Source: Pedosphaera sp.
Lineage (GTDB): Bacteria; Verrucomicrobiota; Verrucomicrobiia; Limisphaerales; UBA9464
Assembly (NCBI GenBank): GCA_009695405.1
Contig: SIAZ01000002.1
Span: forward strand, 1 to 33,080
Reading direction: 5' to 3'
Length of the DNA stretch: 33,080 bases
Shown here piece after piece: positions 18,563 to 26,347 of the stretch. The position numbers and the translations under genes were made by a program. The notes beneath the pieces were generated by a model. The model saw only the letters and a list, made by a program, of their open reading frames with translations. It was not told the origin of the DNA and did no database searches. Every line of letters starts with the position of its first letter. The first letter of the stretch is position 1.

Positions 18563-21304
18563 ATGATCTCTCGGAAACTTTTCCCGACACTGGCCTCGAC
18601 ACTGGCTTTTGCCACGCTGCTTCCCGGCCTAATAGCCTCTGTGTCTGTACCCTCACCCGTGGGGTGGGTCGACGAGGGCACTCTCCTCTTGGGCGAGCTT
18701 AATTGTATCGCCTGCCATAACGTCGATTCCCCAGCTGCAGAACGGTTAGTTGCACGCGGCGCACCTGTTCTTTCGGGTAACGCGATCAAAAGTTCACCCG
18801 CTTGGCTCCGCCGTTGGATCAGCGCCCCACAGACGTCCAAGCCTAGGACATCGATGCCCAGCTTATTACACGGACTGCCTGCTGCACGCCAAGCCGAAGT
18901 CGCCGAGAGTCTTACTCATTATTTAGTTTCCTTGCGTACGACCAATGAACCCATAGGCATCCAAGGCAGCTCCGCAGGTATTGAGCAAGGGCGCATCCTT
19001 TATCACAATCTTGGGTGCGTGGCTTGTCATGCTCCAGAAACCAAGCCGACCGACACCACAGAAGCTGCGTTCGCTAAAGCAAAACAAGACGCTGTTCCCC
19101 TTGGGGATTTAGCCAGAAAATATCCAGCAGGCGAACTCGCTCGTTTTCTTCAAGATCCCTTGGCCCATCGCCCGGGTGGCCGGATGCCCGCCTTGAACCT
19201 AACTTCGACCGAGGCAAGTTCGATCGCTATCTTCTTGCTGCGCGACCAAGCCGCTCCCTCTGCCGGCCAAGCCAAGAAACCCGCTTTCCTCGCCGGTCTC
19301 CACTACGACTACTTCGAGACCGCCGCCAACTCCGTTGCGCAATTGCTAGCTGCAACCCCGAAATCGTCGGGAACCACTCCCACTCTCGAACTTTCTATGC
19401 CTCATCCTGGTGGTAACTGGGGGGTTCGTTTCTCCGGATTTATTGAGATCCCTACCGATGGCAAATACCGTTTCTGGACACGTTCTGATGATGGTTCCCA
19501 ACTCCTTATCGATGGCTCGATTGTCGTTAATAACGATGGAGTCCATCCGCCCGTCGAAAAATCTGGTACTGTAACGCTAAAGGCAGGATCACACGCCTTC
19601 GAAGTGGTATTCTTTCAAGATGGCGGTGAGACAGAATTACAGGTCACTTGGGCACCGCCCGCGACCAAACGTGGCCCGATACCCGCCGAACTGTTTAAGC
19701 ACGGTGGTCAACCCCTTCTCCCTTTGGATTGGGAAGAGTTTACTCTTAATCCCGCAAAAGTGGCGGCGGGCCGTCGTCACTTTACTGAATTCAACTGTGC
19801 GGCTTGCCATGGAATGACGGCCCCCCTCAGCCCAGTCCCTTCGCCCAAGGCCAAATCCCTCGTCAAAGTAGCCTCTCGCCCCACCGCAGGTTGCTTGGCT
19901 GATGTTCCATCGACTAAGGCACCTCAATTTGACCTTTCTCCCTCCCAACGCAACGCATTGCGCAAAACGTTGGCTACGGTCCAGACACTCTCTCAAGCGC
20001 TGACGCCTGCTGAAGATGTCCGTCTTACTATGGCTCGACTCAACTGTGTGGCCTGTCACTCCCGCGACGGTTTTGGTGGCCCCGAAGCGTCCGGTCGAGC
20101 GGATTGGTTCACCGTGGTTGGTGAGGTAGATCTGGGCGATGAAGGCCGACTGCCGCCGCATCTGACTGGAGTGGGTGGTAAGCTCAAAGAGAGTGCGCTC
20201 AAAGCGGTCCTTGAGAGGGGTCAAAAGGTTCGCCCCTATATGGCCACACGTATGCCGGTCTTTGGAGCTCGGTCCGCTCGTTTAGCGCCTCTTTTGAAAA
20301 AGGCAGATCAACGGCCTGAAGCCTTGGCAACTCCCACTTTCAAGGAGGCCGACACCAAGACCGGATGGAAGTTGGTGGGCCGAGACGGCCTCGCCTGCGT
20401 GGCCTGCCATACCTTTACCACTTTTGGATCCATGGGCGTTCCAGCACTGGCGCTAGACCGAATGGCAGAGCGTTTAGAATGGGATTGGTTCCGTCGCTAC
20501 CTGCCAGATCCAGCAGCACTCCGACCTGTCACTCGGATGCCCACTTTTTGGCCTGAGGGACAGGCTGTAAATCAGACAATTCTTAAAGGCTCAACAGAGG
20601 GGCAAATTCAAGCGATCTACGCCTACCTCTCCGATGGTGCCAAGGCAGAGGTCCCTGCTGGATTGATCCGTGGGAAAAAGGAACTGATCGTTGATGATGA
20701 AGCCGTGATTTACCGTAATTTCATCGAGGGTTCCGGGGCACGCGCCATCGGCGTCGGCTACCCTGATCACGCTAATCTTGCCTTCGACGCTCAAAACCTG
20801 CGCATGGCCTTACTCTGGCAAGGTTCCTTTATTGATTTAGCTCGTCATAGCACTGATCGCGGTACCGGTTTTGAACCGCCACTGGGCGATCACCGGATTC
20901 AACTCCCCGAGGGACCCGCCTTTGCCCTATTGGAAAAATCAACCGACCCTTGGCCTAAACTAAAATCCTCAGACGACGCTTTTCTTGGGTATCGTCTTGA
21001 TGCACGTCAACGACCTACCTTCCGCTATAAATCAGGGGGGGTTGGGATTGAAGAAACCCCGCTTCCCCAACCAGGCCCAGTGGACATGACCCTCGTGCGA
21101 ACCTTCCGATTTCAAGGCAGCCCGAAAGGGTCGCTTTGGCTCCGACTCGCCACGGGGACAGTCCGGGAAAAAGGAGCTGCTTTCCTAGTGAATGACACTC
21201 TATCCATCACTGTTAGTGGATTATCTGCTCCGATTATCGAAGGTAACGAACTCCGTGTCTTGGTGGATACCTCCAGTGAACTCGTCGTTGAGATGACTTG
21301 GTAA
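18563..21304 (+). CDS. Exported pentahaem cytochrome c with internal PA14 domain
   Basis: The 913-residue protein starts with a signal peptide (MISRKLFPTLASTLAFATLLPGLIA). ATG 18563 is preferred over an in-frame TTG at 18539. Five CxxCH haem sites are present: CIACH 48-52, CVACH 152-156, CAACH 412-416, CVACH 495-499 and CVACH 612-616. Methionines in TSMPSLL, GRMPAL, TRMPVF and TRMPTF are possible second ligands. Between the second and third haem, at about 242-380, lies a PA14 domain (GVRFSGFIEIPTDGKYRFWTRS, LLIDGSIVVNNDG), a carbohydrate-binding type fold. The C-terminal ~240 residues (VYRNFIEG-like YRNFIEGSGARAIGVGYP, ALLWQGSFIDLARH) form a module often found with PVC cytochromes. The next gene, 30 bases away, codes for a propeller of dehydrogenase type. 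Together they suggest oxidation of an extracytoplasmic, perhaps carbohydrate, substrate with electrons passed through the haems. The substrate is unknown. Confidence 0.88.
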   Translation: MISRKLFPTLASTLAFATLLPGLIASVSVPSPVGWVDEGTLLLGELNCIACHNVDSPAAERLVARGAPVLSGNAIKSSPAWLRRWISAPQTSKPRTSMPSLLHGLPAARQAEVAESLTHYLVSLRTTNEPIGIQGSSAGIEQGRILYHNLGCVACHAPETKPTDTTEAAFAKAKQDAVPLGDLARKYPAGELARFLQDPLAHRPGGRMPALNLTSTEASSIAIFLLRDQAAPSAGQAKKPAFLAGLHYDYFETAANSVAQLLAATPKSSGTTPTLELSMPHPGGNWGVRFSGFIEIPTDGKYRFWTRSDDGSQLLIDGSIVVNNDGVHPPVEKSGTVTLKAGSHAFEVVFFQDGGETELQVTWAPPATKRGPIPAELFKHGGQPLLPLDWEEFTLNPAKVAAGRRHFTEFNCAACHGMTAPLSPVPSPKAKSLVKVASRPTAGCLADVPSTKAPQFDLSPSQRNALRKTLATVQTLSQALTPAEDVRLTMARLNCVACHSRDGFGGPEASGRADWFTVVGEVDLGDEGRLPPHLTGVGGKLKESALKAVLERGQKVRPYMATRMPVFGARSARLAPLLKKADQRPEALATPTFKEADTKTGWKLVGRDGLACVACHTFTTFGSMGVPALALDRMAERLEWDWFRRYLPDPAALRPVTRMPTFWPEGQAVNQTILKGSTEGQIQAIYAYLSDGAKAEVPAGLIRGKKELIVDDEAVIYRNFIEGSGARAIGVGYPDHANLAFDAQNLRMALLWQGSFIDLARHSTDRGTGFEPPLGDHRIQLPEGPAFALLEKSTDPWPKLKSSDDAFLGYRLDARQRPTFRYKSGGVGIEETPLPQPGPVDMTLVRTFRFQGSPKGSLWLRLATGTVREKGAAFLVNDTLSITVSGLSAPIIEGNELRVLVDTSSELVVEMTW

Positions 21305-21334
21305 ACTCGAACTCACCCCTTTTTGAATTTCGCT

Positions 21335-22813
21335 ATGAAATCCGCTCTGAAGTTCCTGATGCTCACTGCCTCTGCAGCATTAGCACTCTTTCCCACCCGA
21401 GCCGCCAGCAAGGCCGAAGAAGAAGCCGAGTACTACCCAATTACCCGACTCCCGATACCCGCTAACATTGTCCTAGAAGCTGGGGCACTTCAAATTCTTC
21501 CTGACCGCAAACTCGCTGTCTCGACGCGACTCGGTGAAATTTGGTTCGTTTCAGGTGCCTTCGATAACAATCCAGCCGCAGTAAAATTCACTCGGTTTGC
21601 CTCCGGCTTACATGAAATCCTAGGACTTACTACCCGAGGTGATGGATGGATTTATGCGACACAACGGGGTGAAGTGACTCGAATCCGCGACACCAATGGT
21701 GACGGCCGAGCTGATCTTTTCGAGACAGTCGCCGACGGTTGGGGCATCAATGGAGATTACCACGAATACGCCTTTGGATCGAAGTTTGATCGCGACGGCA
21801 ATATTTGGGTTACCCTATGTTTGACCGGTTCATTCACCAGTGAAAATCCCTACCGAGGGTGGGCGTTGCGGGTGGGTTCTGATGGGAAAGTTACCCCAAC
21901 CACCAGCGGCCTCCGATCACCAGGCGGCGTGGGAACTAATCATTTAGGCGATATGTTTTATGCCGACAATCAAGGCCCTTGGAATGGCACTTGTTGGCTC
22001 AAACATCTGAAACCAGGTGCTTTCGTCGGAAACCCAAGCGGCAATCGTTGGTATGAGTTAGCCTCTACGGTTATGGGACCCCGCCCCAAAGATCCTGAGA
22101 GCAATAGTCGTATTCCGCTTCAGCGCGCGCGTATTTCTGAGCTCGTTCCTCCAGCCATCGGCTTTCCCTATAATCGTATGGGCCAAAGTGCCTCCGGTAT
22201 CCAAAACGATGGCACCGCCGGTAAATTCGGTCCGTTCCAAAACCAATTATTCGTCGGTGACCAAACTTGGAGCACGATTATGAGGGTCTATCTCGAACAG
22301 GTTAATGGAGTTTATCAAGGTGCCTGCTTCCCCTTCCGCGAAGGTTTCGGTAGTGGAACACTCAGTCTCGAAATGGCCGACGATGGTACTCTGTTTGTCG
22401 GCGGTACAGATCGCGGTTGGGGAGCGCGTGGGGGCAAACCTTTTGCTCTCGAACGTCTTGCTTGGTCAGGCAAGATACCCTTCGAAATACAGGAGATGCG
22501 GGCCAAATCTGATGGCTTCGAACTCACCTTTACGCAGCCTGTTGATCCGATCTCGGCCGCTGATCCAACGTCATACCAGTTTCGTACTTTCACTTACATC
22601 TATCAGTCTAATTACGGATCGCCTGAAGTGGATGAATCTAAGTCCAATATCCAATTGGCCATTGTCTCAGCAGATCGCCGTAGCGTTCATCTAAAGACCG
22701 CCCTTAATATCGGGCATTTGCACGAACTTAAACCGATCGGAATCCGCTCCGCCAACGGAAAATCGCTCTTGCATCCCTTGGCTTATTATACACTGAACGA
22801 AATCCCTAAGTAA
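21335..22813 (+). CDS. Exported beta-propeller protein of the sugar dehydrogenase-like type
   Basis: The predicted 492-residue protein starts with a signal peptide (MKSALKFLMLTASAALALFPTRAAS), which is why ATG 21335 is chosen over the TTG at 21323. The body looks like a six-bladed propeller of the soluble glucose dehydrogenase/NHL kind common in PVC bacteria: LQILPDRKLAVSTRLGEIWFV, LGLTTRGDGWIYATQRGEVTRI, a calcium-like DTNGDGRAD loop, FDRDGNIWVTLCL, GLRSPGGVGTNHLGDMFYADNQGPWNGT and VGDQTWSTIMRV. The last ~110 residues (FEIQEMRAKSDGFELTFTQPVD ... LKPIGI) form a beta-sandwich. The haem-binding C-terminal domain often fused to such propellers is absent, and the pentahaem cytochrome encoded just upstream could supply that function. 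PQQ binding cannot be shown from the sequence. Confidence 0.8.
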   Translation: MKSALKFLMLTASAALALFPTRAASKAEEEAEYYPITRLPIPANIVLEAGALQILPDRKLAVSTRLGEIWFVSGAFDNNPAAVKFTRFASGLHEILGLTTRGDGWIYATQRGEVTRIRDTNGDGRADLFETVADGWGINGDYHEYAFGSKFDRDGNIWVTLCLTGSFTSENPYRGWALRVGSDGKVTPTTSGLRSPGGVGTNHLGDMFYADNQGPWNGTCWLKHLKPGAFVGNPSGNRWYELASTVMGPRPKDPESNSRIPLQRARISELVPPAIGFPYNRMGQSASGIQNDGTAGKFGPFQNQLFVGDQTWSTIMRVYLEQVNGVYQGACFPFREGFGSGTLSLEMADDGTLFVGGTDRGWGARGGKPFALERLAWSGKIPFEIQEMRAKSDGFELTFTQPVDPISAADPTSYQFRTFTYIYQSNYGSPEVDESKSNIQLAIVSADRRSVHLKTALNIGHLHELKPIGIRSANGKSLLHPLAYYTLNEIPK

Positions 22814-22913
22814 GATTCACTCGCACCGGATGCAAATCGCTCACTTGACCCACTGCCTAGTTCTCTAGCTTCAACCCATTGCGCAAGGCGGATCCTCCTG
22901 TAAAATTTCATCT

Positions 22914-23804
22914 ATGGTTCCTTATCACTGGGTCGCTTTCCTCTTCTTTCTCCTTGGCTTAACCGCCTGCCGCAAGTCAGAAACTAACCAAACCCAAGCC
23001 ACTGCCGAGATTCCTTCTGAGTACATGGTGCGTGGAGTGGTTCGGCAGTTAACCCTAGGTGGAACTTCTTTGGTGGTCAAACACGAGGAGGTCCCCGGCT
23101 TCATGCCGGCGATGACCATGCCTTTCGATGTGCGCGATACCAATGAACTGGCCCGCATTAAACCGGGTGACCTGATTCAATTCCGAATGCTGATCACCAC
23201 CAATGACGGTTGGATCGACCGCATTCAAGTGCTCGGGACGGTAACAAATACCCCTGCCGATCCCTCACCGATCCGCTTCGCTTCCTCGGTACCTGTCCTC
23301 AATGCAGGAGATCCCCTCCCCGATTACGTCCTTACCAATGAGTTAGGCAAAACAATCCGACTTTCCGATTTTAGCGGTAAGGTCCTCGTCTTCACCTTCA
23401 TCTTTACTCGATGTCCTTACCCTGATTTCTGCCCGCGAATGACCGATCATTTCTCGCGGACTCTGAAGAAACTCGCTAGCAACCCCAGCGCCTCCACCAA
23501 AGTCCATCTTTTATCGATCTCCTTTGATCCGGAAAGGGACACGCCTGAACTGCTTTTAGCCTACGCCGAACGGTATGCTTATGACCCCAAGAAATGGAGC
23601 TTGGCCACGGGCGCTTGGGATCAACTAGAACCGCTCACCGGCCATTTCGGTCTTGTGTTTGGACGCGATGTTCCGCCTGAGAAAATGGAACATAATCTGC
23701 GGACTGTTGTCGTTCGACCCTCTGGAAAAATCCAAGCTGTCATCAATAGTAACGAGTGGGATGTCGACGATTTGATTCGAGAAATCGAAGCTGCTGCTAA
23801 GTGA
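22914..23804 (+). CDS. SCO1/SenC lipoprotein with N-terminal CusF-like copper domain
   Basis: The 296-residue protein has a lipoprotein signal (FFLLGLTAC, lipid-modified Cys19). Residues about 37-108 resemble CusF-type copper-binding domains (VVRQLTLGGTSLVVKHEEVPG, MPAMTMPFDV), with methionines suited to Cu(I). Residues about 130-290 are an SCO/thioredoxin-like domain (DPLPDYVLTNELGKTIRLSDFSGK, SFDPERDTPELL) with cysteines 167 and 173 in RCPYPDFCPRM and a late His 260 (EHNLRTVVV). Classical SCO proteins have CxxxC. Here five residues separate the cysteines, a variant I have seen described for some bacterial SCO relatives. SCO proteins deliver copper to cytochrome oxidase or reduce it for that purpose. 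Placement 100 bases after the cytochrome and propeller genes fits a role in the same respiratory chain, though shared transcription is only inferred. Confidence 0.9.
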   Translation: MVPYHWVAFLFFLLGLTACRKSETNQTQATAEIPSEYMVRGVVRQLTLGGTSLVVKHEEVPGFMPAMTMPFDVRDTNELARIKPGDLIQFRMLITTNDGWIDRIQVLGTVTNTPADPSPIRFASSVPVLNAGDPLPDYVLTNELGKTIRLSDFSGKVLVFTFIFTRCPYPDFCPRMTDHFSRTLKKLASNPSASTKVHLLSISFDPERDTPELLLAYAERYAYDPKKWSLATGAWDQLEPLTGHFGLVFGRDVPPEKMEHNLRTVVVRPSGKIQAVINSNEWDVDDLIREIEAAAK

Positions 23805-23905
23805 GATTGGATTCCGAAGTTCCAACTTTAAGGGAGTCACTCCAATTCTTGTGATCAAGAAGGAATCTGGTCATTGAGCCTAGATTAGATCAAAATCATT
23901 TACAA

Positions 23906-24370
23906 ATGAGCCGCATTGAATCGACGCTAACTGAATTGGGACTTACTTTACCCAACATACCTCCACTGGGTGGCAATTATCTCCCGTACCGCATAGAGGG
24001 CACCTTCTTGTATCTGCCCGGGGCCATAGCCAGCCGAGATGGAAAAATACAATTTGCGGGCAAGGTGGGCGATAACCTGACCTTGGAGCAAGGGTATGAG
24101 GCAGCGAAGCTCTGTGCATTGAACCTGTTGGCCTTCGCTAAACTGGCATTGGGAGACCTAGACCGCATTGATCATATCGTTTCGGTGAATGGCTATGTAA
24201 ATTGCCTTTCGGGCTTTTCCGATAGCCCTAAAGTTATTAACGGTGCGAGCGATCTTTTGGTCAGTGTCCTCGGCGATGCCGGCCGACATGTTCGCGCAGC
24301 GGTGGGGGTTGCGGGGTTGCCCTTGAATTCTGCCGTCGAAGTACAAATGTTGGTCGCTTTAAAAGCCTGA
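23906..24370 (+). CDS. RidA/YjgF family protein
   Basis: This 154-residue protein belongs to the RidA (YjgF/YER057c/UK114) superfamily, in the longer ~150-residue subgroup. Recognisable parts are YLPYRIEGTFLYLPGAIASRDGKI, the AAKLCALNLLAFAKLALGDLDRI helix and HVRAAVGVAGLPLNSAVEVQM near the end. Arg130 corresponds to the arginine that in RidA binds the carboxylate of 2-iminobutyrate and related enamine/imine products of PLP enzymes. Glu145 is also conserved. Imine hydrolysis in the cytoplasm is thus possible, but many members of this subgroup have no proven activity. The gene lies between the SCO gene and recQ, on the same strand, with spacings of about 100 and 65 bases. Confidence 0.92.
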   Translation: MSRIESTLTELGLTLPNIPPLGGNYLPYRIEGTFLYLPGAIASRDGKIQFAGKVGDNLTLEQGYEAAKLCALNLLAFAKLALGDLDRIDHIVSVNGYVNCLSGFSDSPKVINGASDLLVSVLGDAGRHVRAAVGVAGLPLNSAVEVQMLVALKA

Positions 24371-24435
24371 GCCATGACTCAGCATCCCCCAGAATTTGGA
24401 TCACTCTCCGCTCTCGTTCTATCGGTAATTAACTC

Positions 24436-26277
24436 GTGACCCCTCTGCCACCCAATGTTGATCTCCTGAATCCTTTAAAAAAGGTGTTTGGGTACACTGC
24501 ATTCCGGCCTCATCAAGAAGAGATCATTCGGACATCGATGGCGGGTCGAGACGTCTTTGCCCTTTTGCCAACAGGGGGTGGTAAGTCGTTGTGTTTTCAA
24601 CTGCCTGCACTGGTGCGCCCCGGATTGACGGTCGTTATTTCGCCATTGATCGCCTTGATGAAGGATCAAGTGGATCAACTGCAAGCTAACGGTGTTGCTG
24701 CCACCTTCTTAAATTCAACCTTAGGCGAGAAAGAACGCAAAGCTCGCTGGCGCGGTCTGAATGCCGGTCAATACAAACTCTTGTATCTCTCACCCGAGCG
24801 ATTGATGGCAGGTGAAGGTTCTATTTTTGACGCACTAAGCCGCTGGGGCGTGGTACTAGTGGCAGTCGACGAGGCTCATTGCATCAGTGAATGGGGGCAC
24901 GATTTTCGACCGGAATATCGCCAGTTAGCAACCTTACGCGAACGGATGACCGACTTGCCGTTTATGGCGTTGACGGCCACTGCGACGACTCGCGTGCGCA
25001 ATGACATTGTACAGCAGTTAAGTTTGCGAGATCCTGCCATCTTTGTCGCTAGTTTCAATCGCCCTAATCTGACCTATCGAGTGCTGCCCAAAGCCCAAGG
25101 GTACAAGCAGATTTTGGAGTTCATGCGAGCGCGCCCTCGGGAAAGCGGTATCGTCTATTGTTTCAGTCGAGCAGGTGCGGAATCGCTCGCCGAAAAACTG
25201 AAAACAGATCGTATTAGGGCCTTACCTTATCATGCGGGATTGACCCCACTGGAAAGGGCAAAAAATCAGGATGCGTTTCTGAGAGACGAGACTCGGGTGA
25301 TTTGCGCCACTATTGCCTTTGGAATGGGTATCAATAAACCCAATGTACGCTTTGTTATCCATCATGATTTACCAAAAAATATAGAGGGCTATTATCAGGA
25401 GACCGGACGTGCTGGACGCGATGGGTTACCCAGCGAATGCGTCTTATTATTTAGTGCTGGCGATGTAGCCAAGCAAACATCGTTCATTGCCGAAAAATCA
25501 AATCCAGAGGAACAGCGGTTAGCGCGGGAACAACTCCGGCAGATGACCCGGTACGCCGAAGATGCGGGATGTCGGCGAGTGGCTCTAATGGGCTATTTTG
25601 GTGAAGATTTTTCTAAGGCGAGTTGTGGCGCTTGCGATAACTGTTTGAACCCTCGGGATACTTGGGATGCCACCGTACCTGCTCAGAAATTTCTCAGTTG
25701 TGTGTTCCGTATTCGCCAAAAGAGCGGCTTTAATACAGGGATCAACCATGTCATTGCGGTGCTCACTGGAAGTGATTCAGAGAAAATCCGACAATGGGGA
25801 CACCAGACACTCACCACCTACGGCATTGGCATGGATATGGGTCGCAATGAGTGGGGCGGGGTCGGGCGTGAATTGATCCGTCTAGGGTATCTACGTCAGA
25901 TTTCAGAGCCTTATAGTATTATTGAAATGGCACCCGACGGACTGGCCGCTTTAAAGGATCGTCGCCTCATTCATTTGACCCGTCCCATGGAGCGTGGGCG
26001 TCCCAAGGCAGAGCGTATCGGAGATATCTCTTGCGACGAGTTACTATTTGAGAAATTGCGTCAATTAAGGAAGACCATAGCTGACGCGCAAGGGGTGCCT
26101 CCTTACATTGTGTTTGGGGATGTTTCGCTGAGGCAAATGGCTCGGGAATATCCGGTGTCGGAAGGCGATTTCCGGAGAATTTCCGGGGTTGGCGAACGCA
26201 AAGTACAAGACTATGGAAAATCTTTTTTTGAAGAGATTCGGGGACATTTGCAGACGAATCCACGACAGTCGTTTTAA
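24436..26277 (+). CDS. recQ: ATP-dependent DNA helicase RecQ
   Basis: The 613-residue protein is a full RecQ, a 3'-5' DNA helicase of recombination and repair. Walker A LLPTGGGKS lies at 43-51, the DEAH box (VDEAHCISEWGHDFRPEY) at 144-161, TATAT motif III at 180-184 and motif VI YYQETGRAGRDG at 319-330. The zinc cluster is Cys 379, 397, 400 and 403 (SCGACDNC). The RQC winged helix follows (about 410-510), and an HRDC domain (about 530-605, ELLFEKLRQLRKTIADAQGVPPYIVF) is complete. The start is GTG at 24436, and no strong ribosome binding site is visible. Length and domain order are those of E. coli RecQ. It lies 65 bases behind the RidA-family gene and may be read from the same transcript. Confidence 0.97.
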   Translation: MTPLPPNVDLLNPLKKVFGYTAFRPHQEEIIRTSMAGRDVFALLPTGGGKSLCFQLPALVRPGLTVVISPLIALMKDQVDQLQANGVAATFLNSTLGEKERKARWRGLNAGQYKLLYLSPERLMAGEGSIFDALSRWGVVLVAVDEAHCISEWGHDFRPEYRQLATLRERMTDLPFMALTATATTRVRNDIVQQLSLRDPAIFVASFNRPNLTYRVLPKAQGYKQILEFMRARPRESGIVYCFSRAGAESLAEKLKTDRIRALPYHAGLTPLERAKNQDAFLRDETRVICATIAFGMGINKPNVRFVIHHDLPKNIEGYYQETGRAGRDGLPSECVLLFSAGDVAKQTSFIAEKSNPEEQRLAREQLRQMTRYAEDAGCRRVALMGYFGEDFSKASCGACDNCLNPRDTWDATVPAQKFLSCVFRIRQKSGFNTGINHVIAVLTGSDSEKIRQWGHQTLTTYGIGMDMGRNEWGGVGRELIRLGYLRQISEPYSIIEMAPDGLAALKDRRLIHLTRPMERGRPKAERIGDISCDELLFEKLRQLRKTIADAQGVPPYIVFGDVSLRQMAREYPVSEGDFRRISGVGERKVQDYGKSFFEEIRGHLQTNPRQSF

Positions 26278-26347
26278 GCAGCGACGGACTGGCCTAGTGA
26301 TCAAGTAAACGTCTGCCGGTTGTTTCATCGATTGGTTTTATAATTCT

